In this document: piece after piece, positions 47,200-56,121 of the stretch
Numbering within the stretch: the first letter of the stretch is position 1
Layout: each line of letters starts with the position of its first letter
Source of the DNA: Phaeacidiphilus oryzae TH49
Lineage (GTDB): Bacteria; Actinomycetota; Actinomycetes; Streptomycetales; Streptomycetaceae
DNA: 64,000 nt
NCBI RefSeq assembly: GCF_000744815.1
Contig: NZ_JQMQ01000005.1
Span: forward strand, 752,055 to 816,054
Direction: 5' to 3'
Program-made: the position numbers and the translations under genes
The notes under the pieces: model-generated
Seen by the model: only the letters and a program-made list of their open reading frames with translations
Told to the model about the DNA's origin: nothing
The model's database searches: none

Positions 47200-48270
47200 A
47201 TGGCCCCGCGAGTGCTGGCGGTGTTGCAGCGCAGGCTGCTCCTGCTGATGGTGGGGGCCTATCTGCTGGCCGCCGTGCTGCCGGGGCCCGGCAGTGCCGT
47301 CCGGGCGTGGCATCTGACGCCGATCCTCCTCGGCGCGGTGGTCTTCAATGCCGGCCTGACGGCGCGGCTCGGCCGGCTGCCGAGGCTGCTCGCCCGGCCC
47401 GGCACACTGCTCTGCGGCGTGGCCGCGAACGCGCTGCTGCCGGCCGCGCTGCTGGCCTCCACCGGCTGGGTGCTGGCCGGCTGGCACAACCACCGCGAGG
47501 GCCAGAGCATCCTGCTCGGGCTCGCCGTGGTCGGCGCGATGCCGGTGGCCGCCGGCGCCACCGTCTTCGTCCAGAGCGGGGAGGGCGACGACACGCTGGC
47601 CCTCGGCATGGTCCTGGGCTCCACACTGCTGAGTCCGCTCACCATCCCACTGGCGCTGACCCTGGCCGGCTGGGCGACGGACGCCGCGTCGGCCGACCGG
47701 CTCCGGGTGATGGCCGCGGAGTTGGGACCGTGGTTCGCCCTCCCCGCGGTCGCCGTGCCGTGCTCGCTCGGGCTCACCGCCAACGCCGTGCTCCACCGGG
47801 TCCGGCGACGACGGCGGCGCACGGGCGCCGGGCGCGGCGGGCGCGGCGAACGCTCGGCAGCGCTGCTGCCCTGGGTGAAGCTGTCCAACCTGGCGGTCGT
47901 GCTGACCCTCAGCTACTCCAACGCCTGTGGTGCGATGGGGATGGTGACGGACCATCCGGACCCCGACTACCTGGCCCTCGCGGTGGCCGCCGCGGGGCTG
48001 ATGTGCCTGAGCACCTTCCTGCTGGGCTGGTGGCTGGCCCGCCGGCTGGGCCTGTCGCGCGCCGACGCCATCGCCGTGACGTACGCCTCCGGTATGAGCA
48101 ACACCAGTGCCGGCGCCGTGGTCGCAGCGACCAGGCTGCCCGCGCAGCCGATGGTGCTGGTGCCGATTCTGGCCTTCAGCCTGCTGCAAAAGCTCGCCGC
48201 GGGAGCGGTGGCCGGTGTGCTGCCGAGGTGCGGTCGGCGAAGGCCGGTGGCGGCGGCCGAACCGGGGTGA
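47200..48270 (+). CDS. BASS-family (bile acid:sodium symporter-like) membrane transporter
   Basis: A 356-residue membrane protein with about nine or ten hydrophobic segments. Two inverted repeats typical of the family are apparent, each ending in a crossover helix with small residues: GLAVVGAMPVAAGATVFVQS in the first and VTYASGMSNTSAGAVVAATRLP in the second. A basic cytoplasmic loop (HRVRRRRRRTGAGRGGRG) lies between them. The family carries organic anions with sodium; the substrate is unknown. ATG 47200 has weak ribosome binding site support. The 265 bp upstream hold no gene I can support, only GGCGCGGGCCCCCGGG repeats at 47127-47190. Confidence 0.8.
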   Translation: MAPRVLAVLQRRLLLLMVGAYLLAAVLPGPGSAVRAWHLTPILLGAVVFNAGLTARLGRLPRLLARPGTLLCGVAANALLPAALLASTGWVLAGWHNHREGQSILLGLAVVGAMPVAAGATVFVQSGEGDDTLALGMVLGSTLLSPLTIPLALTLAGWATDAASADRLRVMAAELGPWFALPAVAVPCSLGLTANAVLHRVRRRRRRTGAGRGGRGERSAALLPWVKLSNLAVVLTLSYSNACGAMGMVTDHPDPDYLALAVAAAGLMCLSTFLLGWWLARRLGLSRADAIAVTYASGMSNTSAGAVVAATRLPAQPMVLVPILAFSLLQKLAAGAVAGVLPRCGRRRPVAAAEPG

Positions 48271-48352
48271 GGGGCGGGGCGGGTGGCCGAGGTTAGGGGC
48301 GAGACAGGTGGCCGAGGTGAGGGGCGGCCCGGCCCGGGCACCGTGGCTGCGC

Positions 48353-49782
48353 TCAGTTCTGAGCCGGCGTCAGCTCCGCTTCCTCGGCGGGCGTCCGGTG
48401 TCCGCGACGACCTCGACCGGTACCGCGCCGTCCGAGGGGCAGCAGTACCGGCGTCACCAGCATCACGGCGCCCGCCAGACCGACTGCCGCGGACGGGCCG
48501 ATCACCGAGGCGAGTCCGCCCCACAGCCCGGTCAGCAGGGCGGTGGACAGCTTGCTGGTGACGGACCAGGAAGAGAGGACGCGCGCGACCCGGTCATGGG
48601 GGAGCAGTCTCAGGCGATGGGTGGCGAGCAGTGGGTTGTAGACGCCGCAGCAGAAGATCAGGCCGCACTCCACGGCCATCACCACAAGCAGCCCGCCGAG
48701 CCCTGGCCTCAGAGCGACCAGGCCGATCACCCAGAAGCACCGCGCCACCGCGAAGACCAGCAGCATCCGACGCTCCCCGTACCGGGTGGCGAGCGGCCGC
48801 GCCAGCCGCGAGCCCACCAGCCCACCGAGGCACGGGACGGCGAAGGCGAGCCCGAACTCCCAGGGCGGGAAGCCGAGTCGGCCGAGCATCAGCACGGACA
48901 GCAGTGGCTCGCCCACCATGATCAGGCCGTTCACCAGCACGCTGTGGAAGAAGAAGGGACGCAGCTCCGGCTCGTCGAGGATGAACCGCCAGCCGGCCAG
49001 CAGCTCACGCCCCCGGGCCCGGGCCCGGGCGCGGGCGCGGGCGCGGGCGCCGCCGCCGGGGCTGCGGCTCCGGTGGGCGCCGCCGCGGGCCGTGCCTCCT
49101 CGCCGCCGATCGCGCGGATCCCCAGCGCGGAGAGGAGGTAGCTGACGGCGTCGGCGACGATCGTCGCCACCGGGCCGAGGAGTCCCATCGCGGCTCCGCC
49201 CAGCGGCGGGCCGAGCACGGTCGTGATCCAGGTGGTGGACTCGAAGCGGCTGTTCGCGGTGAGCAGGTCCGCCGGCGCGACCAGCGACTTGAGCGCCGCG
49301 CCGCCGGCCGCCCGGAAGGTGGTCTCCGCGGCCCCGACCACCGTCGAGACAACCAGCAACTGCACGAACCCGAGCCGCCCCAGCGCGTACGCCAGCGGCA
49401 CGGTGAGCAGCACCCCGAAACGGAGGAGGTCCGCCGCCACCATCACCAGCCGCTTCCGCCGGTACTCGACCCACGGACCGAGCGGCACCGCGAGTACCGC
49501 CCCGGCCGCCGTGCCGGCCGCGGACAGCGCCGCCACCTCGCCGGGGCCGGCGTGCAGCACCAGGACGGCGACCATCGGGAAGGCGCTGAAGGCAAGCCCG
49601 GAGCCGACCGCGCTGACCGTGTACGCGCCCCAGAGCCATGCGAACGGCCGCCCGAGCGGACGCGCGCCGCGGCGCTCTCCACGGCTCCCGGCCACGGGCG
49701 CACCGCGCTCCCCCGCGCCGCTCTCGCCGCCCGCGCCGCCCGCGCCGCGGCTACGGCTGCTGCTCCCGCTGCCGTCGTCCAT
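48353..49782 (-). pseudogene. MFS transporter split by a one-base frameshift
   Basis: The N-terminal half (ATG 49782; FAWLWGAYTVSAVGSGLAFS, the VEYRRKRLVMVAADLLRFG motif A region, six hydrophobic segments) is in one frame, and the C-terminal half (RELLAGWRFILDEPELRPFF, GEPLLSVLMLGRLGFPPWEF, six more segments) is in another. They meet in a GGGCGC/GGGCCC repeat tract at 49010-49060. Adding one base to the CCCCC run at 49010-49014 restores a single 476-residue MFS protein. The family (MFS_3-like, with FVQLLVVSTVVGAAETTFRAAG) usually exports drugs or siderophores. Either a decayed gene or an assembly error. Confidence 0.75.
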
Positions 49783-49892
49783 CCGCGTGGTCCCCGCTCG
49801 CTCGCGCCACCCCAGTGAGTGGCCCCGTACCTGGCCGCAGGACATCCAAGCCGACCCAAAGCCGCAGTTCAAACAAACGAATGCAGTGATCG

Positions 49893-49911
49893 GCACAACC
49901 ATCGGTTGTGC
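49893..49911. terminator. Short hairpin downstream of the MazG-like gene
   Basis: GCACAACC (49893-49900) and GGTTGTGC (49904-49911) form a perfect 8-bp inverted repeat with a 3-nt spacer in the intergenic region between the MazG-like stop (49962) and the MFS start (49782), both read leftward. It can be a terminator for the former or an operator for the latter. Confidence 0.5.
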
Positions 49912-49961
49912 GTCGGCGGGGCCGGAAGGCGGACGCCAGGTCGGTCAGGGCGACAGGTCGG

Positions 49962-50303
49962 TCAGGGCGAGGACGAGCCGCGGGCCGCGTCCGCCCGCTC
50001 GGCGATCCGGCGGAGCTTCCCGGCGAAGTGCCCGGCCGGATCGTCGGCGAAGGAGTGCAGCGCCACCATCGCGGTGACGATCACGTCGCATAGCTCGTCG
50101 GCCACGTCCTCGCGCTCATGCGTCCGGCCCTTGCGGGGGTTCTGGCCGATCAGGCCGATGTAGGCGGCCATCGCCTCCCCGGCCTCCTCGCCCAGCTTCA
50201 TCAGGCGCATCGCGGTCTCCTGCGGCCCGCCGCCGTTCTCCGCGTCCAGCCAGTCCACCAGCCCGCGCACGGTGCTCCAGGGCTCGGCGGCCGCCCCGCT
50301 CAC
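49962..50303 (-). CDS. MazG-like nucleotide pyrophosphohydrolase
   Basis: A 113-residue helical protein with the MazG/dUTPase-like fold: RLMKLGEEAGEAMAAYIGL supplies the first EExxE metal-binding helix and DVADELCDVIVTAMVALHSF the second ExxD helix. Such enzymes hydrolyse non-canonical or excess NTPs to NMP and pyrophosphate. GTG 50303 overlaps the upstream GatB/YqeY-domain gene stop by four bases (50300-50303), so the two are co-translated. Confidence 0.88.
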   Translation of the reverse strand: MSGAAAEPWSTVRGLVDWLDAENGGGPQETAMRLMKLGEEAGEAMAAYIGLIGQNPRKGRTHEREDVADELCDVIVTAMVALHSFADDPAGHFAGKLRRIAERADAARGSSSP

Positions 50304-50704
50304 CCCAGCACGGCGGCCAGCACCGCCGCCTCGGCGCGCAGCAGCGCCGCCCGCTCCGCCGCGCCCGCCACCCCGGTGACCGCCGCCAGCTCTGCCGCCG
50401 CGGCCTCCCGCTCGTCCACCTCGGCCCGGACGATCCCGACGACCTGATCCTCCGTCAGCTCACGTCGGGCGACCTCGGCCGCCCCGGCTCCGACCGGCGC
50501 GGCCTCGATCGCCCCAGCCCGCGAACCGGGACCGTCCGGGAGCGCGACAGCCTCGGCGTTGGCCACCGCCGCGAGGGCGGAGCGCAGGGCGCCGGCCGCG
50601 ATCCGGTCGCGCGCCTTGAGCGCCGTGGTCAGCGCGGCTCGCAGGCGGGCCGGTACGGGGTGCTGGTCAGGGGAGGCCGGTTGCAGCGCGGCGCCGTTCG
50701 ACAT
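50300..50704 (-). CDS. GatB/YqeY domain protein
   Basis: A 134-residue helical protein: LRAALTTALKARDRIAAGALRSALAAVANAEAVA with ELTEDQVVGIVRAEVDEREAAAAEL, the sequence form of YqeY-like proteins, which share the tRNA-binding tail domain of GatB amidotransferases. The cellular role is not firmly known. ATG 50704 has a weak ribosome binding site. Coupled to the MazG-like gene. Confidence 0.85.
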   Translation of the reverse strand: MSNGAALQPASPDQHPVPARLRAALTTALKARDRIAAGALRSALAAVANAEAVALPDGPGSRAGAIEAAPVGAGAAEVARRELTEDQVVGIVRAEVDEREAAAAELAAVTGVAGAAERAALLRAEAAVLAAVLG

Positions 50705-50821
50705 GGGCGGCAATCTAGGCCCACCCCGACGCCCGGGACCAGCGAATTCCCCGGCCGCACGCCCCCGCCGTCCGGCGCACTCCCCCTGGCCGGTCGGCCC
50801 CGCCCCGGGCAGTCTGGCGGC

Positions 50822-51181
50822 ATGAGCATCGATGACTTCGGCGGCGGACCGGACAGCTCGGACGTTCTGGTGGTGACCACCAACGACGTGCCGGGCCGAC
50901 CGGTGCAACGGGTGATCGGCGAGGTCTTCGGCCTCACCGTGCGCTCCCGCAATCTCGGCAGCCAGATCGGCGCGGGCCTCAAGTCGGTCTTCGGCGGCGA
51001 GCTGAAGGGGCTGACCCGGACCCTCGCCGAGTCCCGCGAGCAGGCGGTCGAGCGCCTGGTCGAGCAGGCGCGGGCGCGCGGCGCGAACGCGGTCCTGATG
51101 ATGCGGTACGAGGTCACCTCCGCCGAGGACATCGGCACCGAGGTCTGCGCCTACGGCACCGCCGTCGTCCTCGCCGGCTGA
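50822..51181 (+). CDS. YbjQ/DUF74 (putative heavy-metal-binding) family protein
   Basis: A 119-residue protein with the YbjQ pattern: VLVVTTNDVPGRPVQRVIGEVFGLTVRSRNL and QARARGANAVLMMRYEVTSA. The fold is a pentameric beta-sheet protein; the metal-binding label for the family is weakly supported and no Cys or His cluster is present here. ATG 50822 has only a weak site. It diverges from the GatB/YqeY gene. Confidence 0.88.
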   Translation: MSIDDFGGGPDSSDVLVVTTNDVPGRPVQRVIGEVFGLTVRSRNLGSQIGAGLKSVFGGELKGLTRTLAESREQAVERLVEQARARGANAVLMMRYEVTSAEDIGTEVCAYGTAVVLAG

Positions 51182-51427
51182 TCCCCGGCCCCGGCCCGAG
51201 CGGCGATCAGCTGCGGAAACCCCCACGACGCCCGCACGCCTCCCGTACGCGCCCGCACGCCTCCCGTACGCGCCCATACGCCTCCCGCACGACATCGGTA
51301 CCGCGCCCGCGCGTCGCCGGTTCTCGGCCCCTGCGGCGCCCCTGCGGCGTCGGAGCGGTTCTGCGCCGTTTGTGAGCTTGTGCGCCGCCCCCGGGAGCGC
51401 TCGCGCCAACCCGCCCCCGCACGGGCA
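51182..51427. other. Noncoding stretch with short direct repeats
   Basis: No gene is supported between the YbjQ stop and the MFS promoter. CGCACGCCTCCCGTACGCGCC-like direct repeats (about 20 bp, three copies, 51233-51292) are present; open frames here on the minus strand are low complexity. Confidence 0.7.
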
Positions 51428-51494
51428 TTGACCGGACCGCTCCGCCGCCGCTACTTTGCGCCCACTTCCTACGCACGAGCGTTCGCTCTGCGAA
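51428..51494 (+). promoter_or_regulatory. Promoter with overlapping palindromes upstream of the MFS/IclR operon
   Basis: TTGACC (51428-51433) and TACTTT (51452-51457) with an 18-bp spacer make a plausible vegetative promoter. Immediately downstream, GAGCGTTCGCTC (51477-51488) and TTCGCTCTGCGAA (51482-51494) are overlapping perfect palindromes, in the position of a repressor site between the start of transcription and the ATG at 51515. The IclR protein of the operon is the obvious candidate binder. Confidence 0.6.
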
Positions 51495-51514
51495 CAGATC
51501 ATGATGGGGGCACC

Positions 51515-53188
51515 ATGTCCGAGGCATCAGGCGTCCCAGGCCAGCGGACCGAGAGCAGCAGAACGAACAGCGCGGCAACCGGCGGGGCCCCAGGCGCCCG
51601 CCTGGCGGTCGGCACGCTGATCGCCGGCTGCCTGGCCGTATGCCTGGCACAGATCGGAATCGCCATCCCGGCCACGCTCAACGGCCTCTTCCAGTCTGAC
51701 CTCCACCCCATCGGCTCCCAGCTCACCTGGATCTCCGACGCGTTCCTGCTGCCGGTGTCCGTGCTGGAGCTCACCTTCGGCGTGCTGGGCGACCTCTTCG
51801 GCCGCAAGCGGCTGCTGGTCGGCGGGGCACTGCTGATGGTGGCCGGCGAGGTGGTGGCCGCCGCCGCGCCGGGGGTGCACGTCCTGTGGGTCGGTCAGGC
51901 CCTGGCCGGGCTCGGCGCCGCCGCGCTCTTCCCGACCTCTCTCGCGATGCTCGCGGCCGGCACCCACACCCACGCGGCCCGCGCCCGGGTGATCGCACTG
52001 TGGGCGGCACTGCTCTCCACCGGCGGATTCCTCGCCCCGCTGCTCGGCGGGATCACCGGCAACTACGGCTCCTGGCGCTGGTCGTTCATCGTCGTGGCGA
52101 TCATCGCCGCGCTGAGCACCGTGGTGAGCGCCCTCCTGGCGCGCGACTCCCGGGCGCCGCAGGGGCGTTCGCTGGACCCGGCCGGCCAGGTGACGATCGG
52201 CCTCTCCCTCTTCGCCCTCCTCTTCGCGGTGATCCAGGGACCCACCGACGGCTGGGGCTCCGGCCCGGTGGTGATCGGTTTCGTCCTCTTCGCGGTGTTC
52301 ATGGCCCTCTTCGTCCTCGCCGAACTGCGGGCCCGCAACCCGCTGCTGCGGCTCGACCTGTTCCGCAACCGGGCCTTCGCCACCGCCTCCGTGGTGGCCG
52401 TGGTCGGCATGTTCGCCTTCCTCGGTACCGCGTACGACACCAGCATCCGGATGGGCCCGATCCAGCATCAGTCCACGCTGCGCACAGCGGTGGCGTTCCT
52501 TCTCCTCAACGGACTGACGATCTTCCTCACCCCGCTGACCTCGCAGCTGATGGCCCGGCTGGCACCGCGCTGGGTCCTGGGCCTGGGCTTCGCGCTGATG
52601 GCGGCCGGCGACTTCATCGCCGCCGGGATGCCGGTCGGCGACCGCACCCTCACCTCGCTGATCCTGCCGCTCGGCCTGGTCGGTGTCGGCTTCAGCTTCG
52701 CGGTCTCCTCGATCACCGCGACCGCCGTCAACACCGTGCCGGTTCCGCTGGCCGGCATGGCCTCCGCGACCACCAGCCTCCTCCGCGACTTCGGCTTCAC
52801 CCTCGGCCCCGCGGTGGTCGGCGCGATCGCGCTGAGCAACGCGGCCTCCCGGTTCGGCCACGCCCTCGGCGGCTCCGCGCTGCCCGCCCAGGTCAAGGCG
52901 GCGGCCGGACAGGTCGCGGCGGAGGGCGGTCCGCTCGCCGTCAACTCCGTTCCCCCCAACACCCCTCCGGGTCAGGCGGCGCCGCTGGCGGTGGACGCCC
53001 TGGGCCACGGCTACGCGCTGGGATACGTGGTCTGCGGCTGCGCGGCACTGCTCTCCTGCCTGCTGACGGTGGCCGCGCTGCGCGGGCACGCCGGCCAGGA
53101 GACCGCTGAGGAGGAGGCCGAGGAGGCCGTGGAAGCCGCGGAGGCGAGCACCGGGGCCTCAGGCGCAGCCCCTACCCTTGGCGCATGA
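51515..53188 (+). CDS. MFS drug transporter, DHA2 (EmrB/QacA) family
   Basis: A 557-residue transporter with 14 hydrophobic segments. Family features are QLTWISDAFLLPVSVLELTFGVLGDLFGRKRLL (helices 2-3 with motif A), LGAAALFPTSLAMLAAGT (motif C region) and GSWRWSFIVVAII. A large periplasmic loop before the last helix (about residues 455-500) contains GGPLAVNSVPPNTPPGQA, common in this group, and the C-terminus is a Glu/Ala-rich tail. It likely exports a toxic organic compound. ATG 51515 follows GGGGG; its stop overlaps the IclR start (ATGA), so exporter and regulator are co-translated. Confidence 0.92.
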   Translation: MSEASGVPGQRTESSRTNSAATGGAPGARLAVGTLIAGCLAVCLAQIGIAIPATLNGLFQSDLHPIGSQLTWISDAFLLPVSVLELTFGVLGDLFGRKRLLVGGALLMVAGEVVAAAAPGVHVLWVGQALAGLGAAALFPTSLAMLAAGTHTHAARARVIALWAALLSTGGFLAPLLGGITGNYGSWRWSFIVVAIIAALSTVVSALLARDSRAPQGRSLDPAGQVTIGLSLFALLFAVIQGPTDGWGSGPVVIGFVLFAVFMALFVLAELRARNPLLRLDLFRNRAFATASVVAVVGMFAFLGTAYDTSIRMGPIQHQSTLRTAVAFLLLNGLTIFLTPLTSQLMARLAPRWVLGLGFALMAAGDFIAAGMPVGDRTLTSLILPLGLVGVGFSFAVSSITATAVNTVPVPLAGMASATTSLLRDFGFTLGPAVVGAIALSNAASRFGHALGGSALPAQVKAAAGQVAAEGGPLAVNSVPPNTPPGQAAPLAVDALGHGYALGYVVCGCAALLSCLLTVAALRGHAGQETAEEEAEEAVEAAEASTGASGAAPTLGA

Positions 53189-54012
53189 CAGAGCAGCAGC
53201 CCGAGCAGCACGGCGACCAGCCGCGCGCGGCGCACTTCGTCCAGTCACTGGCCCGGGGGCTCGCGGTGATCCGCGCCTTCGACGCCGACCACGCGGAGTT
53301 GACGCTCAGTGAGGTGGCCAAGGAGTGCGGGCTGCCGCGCGCGGCGGCCCGCCGCTTCCTGCTGACCCTGGCCGACCTGGGGTACGTGCGGACGGACGGC
53401 TCGCGGTTCCGGCTCACCCCCCGAGTGCTCGAACTGGGCTTCGCCTTCCTCTCCAGCGTCCCGCTGCCGGAGATCGCGGAGCCGCATTTGGAACGGCTGG
53501 TGGCGGAGGTGCACGAGTCGGCGTCGATGTCGGTGCTCGACGGCGGGCACATCGTGTATGTGGCGCGGGTGCCGACCCGGCGGATCATGACCGTCAACAT
53601 CACGGTGGGCACCCGCTTTCCGGCACATGTCACCGCCATGGGCCGGGTGCTGCTGGCGCATCTGCCGGCGGCGGAGCGGGAGCGGCGGCTGACGGCGCTG
53701 CTGGCCGAGCCGCGGGACCGGCACGGGGAGCCGCCTCCGACCCCGCACACCATCTCCGACCCGGACGAGCTGCGGGCCGAGCTGGAGCGGGTGCGGGCGC
53801 AGGGGTACGCGGTGGTGGACCAGGAGTTGGAGGAGGGGCTGCGGTCGATCGCGGCGCCGGTCCGGGATTCCGCGGGCGCGGTGGCGGCGGCGGTCAACGT
53901 CCCCGTCCACGCGAGCCGCACCGGCGCGGAGGAGCTGCGCGAGACCATCCTCCCCCACCTCCTCGACTGCGTCGCCCGCATCCAGTCCGACCTCCACGCC
54001 ACCCGCCGGTGA
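53185..54012 (+). CDS. IclR-family transcriptional regulator (PcaR/PobR-like)
   Basis: A 275-residue regulator. N-terminal winged helix: LARGLAVIRAFDADHAELTLSEVAKECGLPRAAARRFLLTL with LGYVRTDGSRFRLTPRVLELG. C-terminal effector domain: ESASMSVLDGGHIVYVARVPTRRIMTVNITVGTRFPA and the ELEEGLRSIAAPVRD segment. PcaR/PobR relatives control protocatechuate or hydroxybenzoate catabolism, and similar proteins control export of aromatic acids. It overlaps the MFS stop by four bases; it likely regulates the exporter, possibly through the palindromes at 51477-51494. Confidence 0.92.
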   Translation: MTEQQPEQHGDQPRAAHFVQSLARGLAVIRAFDADHAELTLSEVAKECGLPRAAARRFLLTLADLGYVRTDGSRFRLTPRVLELGFAFLSSVPLPEIAEPHLERLVAEVHESASMSVLDGGHIVYVARVPTRRIMTVNITVGTRFPAHVTAMGRVLLAHLPAAERERRLTALLAEPRDRHGEPPPTPHTISDPDELRAELERVRAQGYAVVDQELEEGLRSIAAPVRDSAGAVAAAVNVPVHASRTGAEELRETILPHLLDCVARIQSDLHATRR

Positions 54013-54198
54013 CGCGGCCTACGGGCTGCGGCGGCTGACAGGCTGAGGCCGCAGACGGGCTGAGGCGACAGAAGCGGCGACGCCGACGGCGCCCCGTCGT
54101 TGCCCAGCCAGAACGTGGCGCCTAGCCTGGGCACTTACTCGCGAGCCGCCGGCACGGCGGCCGCGGGGACCGGGAAACCCCTACGCAAGGAGGCGTAA

Positions 54199-55023
54199 AT
54201 GAAGATCGGGGTCTCGACCTTCGTGACGGACCGGGGCATCGCACCCACCGCCCTCGCCCGCGCACTGGAGGCCCGGAACTTCGACTCCCTCTTCATCGCC
54301 GAGCACACCCACATCCCGGCCTCCCGCGAGACCCCCTACCCCGGGGGCGGCGACCTCCCCGAGGTCTACTACCGCACCCTGGACCCCTTCGTCACCCTTG
54401 CCGCCGCGGCCGCCGTCACCGACCGCCTCCTCCTCGGCACCGGCATCGCCCTGCTCTCGCAGCGCGATCCGATCATCACCGCCAAGGAGGTCGCCTCCCT
54501 CGACCACGTCTCGCGCGGCCGGGCGATCCTCGGCGTCGGCGTCGGCTGGAACCGCGAGGAGATGCGCAACCACGGCACCGAGCCCGGCACCCGTGGCCGT
54601 CTGGTGGACGAACGACTGCTGGCCATCCGCGAGTTGTGGACGGAGGAGAAGGCCGAGTTCCACGGCGACTTCGTCGACTTCGACCCGGTCTACTCCTGGC
54701 CCAAGCCGGTGCAGCGGCCGCATCCGCCGATCTACGTCGGCGGCGGAGAGGGCGCCTTCCCGCGGATCGCCAGGTTCGGCGACTCCTGGCTGGCCAACAG
54801 CGTGCCGGCGGACCGCCTGGGCGAGCAGATGGACCGGCTCAACGACCTGGCCAACCGCGAGGTCCCGGTCACCGTCTTCGCCGCCCCGCGCGGCGGCGGG
54901 GGTCTGGAGCGGTACGCGGAGCTCGGCGTGGACCGGGTGCTCCTCTACCTGCCGACCCGCCCCGAGGCGGAGACCCTCGAGTACCTGGACCGCCTCGCCG
55001 CCGACGCGGCCCCGTTCCGCTGA
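54199..55023 (+). CDS. LLM-class F420-dependent oxidoreductase (TIGR03619 type)
   Basis: A 274-residue luciferase-like TIM-barrel enzyme. Landmarks are FDSLFIAEHTHIPASRETPYPGGG, the cofactor segment LDHVSRGRAILGVGVGWNREEMRNHG, and WPKPVQRPHPPIYVGG. The EHTHIP and GVGWNREEM features are those of the actinobacterial TIGR03619 group, predicted to use coenzyme F420. Substrate unknown. ATG 54199 follows AAGGAGG at a good distance. It stands alone between the IclR gene and the second DUF574 methyltransferase. Confidence 0.93.
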   Translation: MKIGVSTFVTDRGIAPTALARALEARNFDSLFIAEHTHIPASRETPYPGGGDLPEVYYRTLDPFVTLAAAAAVTDRLLLGTGIALLSQRDPIITAKEVASLDHVSRGRAILGVGVGWNREEMRNHGTEPGTRGRLVDERLLAIRELWTEEKAEFHGDFVDFDPVYSWPKPVQRPHPPIYVGGGEGAFPRIARFGDSWLANSVPADRLGEQMDRLNDLANREVPVTVFAAPRGGGGLERYAELGVDRVLLYLPTRPEAETLEYLDRLAADAAPFR

Positions 55024-55135
55024 GCTCCGGTTCCAGTCCCAGCACCAGCTCCGATTCCATCTCCGACTCCAGCTCCTGGCGGCCGAGTCCCAGCAGCCCC
55101 ACCGGCGCCGAGCCGTCGACCGTAGGATCGCCGCC

Positions 55136-55966
55136 ATGACCACGGAGTGGATCAGCAGCACCGGCCGGATATCCCTGACCGGCCCACGGGACCTCCACGC
55201 GGACCGGCCCCAGCCGGCCCGGATGTACGACTACTACCTCGACGGCGAGACCAACTTCGCCGCGGACCGGGAGGCCGCCGACCGGGTGCTGAGCGTCTTC
55301 CCGGCGGCCCGCGACTTCGCCCGGGAGAACCGCGGCTTTCTCCGCCGCGCCGTCACCACCCTCGCCGAGGCCGGCGCCGACCAGTTCCTGGACATCGGCT
55401 CGGGCATCCCGACCAGTCCCAACACCCATGAACTGGCCCAGTCCGCCGCGCCCGCCGCGCACATCGTCTACGCCGACCACGATCCGCTGGTCCTCGCGCA
55501 CGCCCGCGACCTGATGTCCAGCACCCCGCAGGGACGCGTGGACTACATCCGGGCGGACCTCCGCGCCCCCGAGACCGTCCTCACCCACCCCTGCCTGGTG
55601 GGCGGCGATCGCGCGCTGGACCTGTCCCGCCCCGTCGTCCTCCTTCTCGTCGCGGTCCTCCACTTCTTCGAGGACTCCGCCGAACCGTACGCCCTAGTAA
55701 GGAAGTTGACGGATGCCCTGCCGTCCGGCAGCCATCTGGTCCTCTCCCACATCACCGCCGATCTGGATCCGGAGGGGATCGCCGGGGCGGGCGAGGTCTA
55801 CCAGGCATCCAAGATCCCCGGGCAGGCCCGCGGCCTGGCCGAGGTCTCCCGGTTCGCCGAGGGCTGGGAGCTGCTGGAGCCGGGCGTGGTCCCGGTCGAC
55901 CGCTGGCGCGCAGCCGGCGCCGGGCGGCCCGTCTCCTGCTACGGCCTGGTCGCCCGCAAGCCCTGA
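55136..55966 (+). CDS. SAM-dependent methyltransferase, DUF574 family (second copy)
   Basis: A 276-residue paralogue of the protein at 3671-4510. It has ARMYDYYLDGETNFAADREA, the SAM motif FLDIGSGIPTSPNTHELAQ, the acidic strand IVYADHDPLVLAHARDLM, and the LVLSHITADLDPEG block. The two copies differ clearly (for example YYLDGETNF against YYLGGKDNY), so they are old paralogues rather than a recent duplication. ATG 55136 follows AGGAT. Upstream (55031-55085) is an in-frame-looking but meaningless CCAGCTCCGATTC-type simple repeat. Confidence 0.9.
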   Translation: MTTEWISSTGRISLTGPRDLHADRPQPARMYDYYLDGETNFAADREAADRVLSVFPAARDFARENRGFLRRAVTTLAEAGADQFLDIGSGIPTSPNTHELAQSAAPAAHIVYADHDPLVLAHARDLMSSTPQGRVDYIRADLRAPETVLTHPCLVGGDRALDLSRPVVLLLVAVLHFFEDSAEPYALVRKLTDALPSGSHLVLSHITADLDPEGIAGAGEVYQASKIPGQARGLAEVSRFAEGWELLEPGVVPVDRWRAAGAGRPVSCYGLVARKP

Positions 55967-56121
55967 GCGCTGGGCGCTGAGCGTTGATCCCTGGACGCCG
56001 GCCGCCGGCTGTCCGGGGCCCTGGCTATGAGAACCCTCTGACGCCGGGCCCGGGCCCGGCCCGCCCCCGCCCGCTGTGCGAGGGTTGATTCACGACCGGT
56101 GATGTCGTGGGGGGTTCGGAG

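Noticed and set aside
49020-49060. Hexamer repeat tract as the cause of the MFS frameshift
   Set aside because: Six-base units cannot change the reading frame; the adjacent C5 run explains the one-base shift better.
51207-51650. A minus-strand Arg/Gly-rich frame upstream of the MFS gene
   Set aside because: It covers the promoter and start of the MFS gene and consists of translated short repeats.
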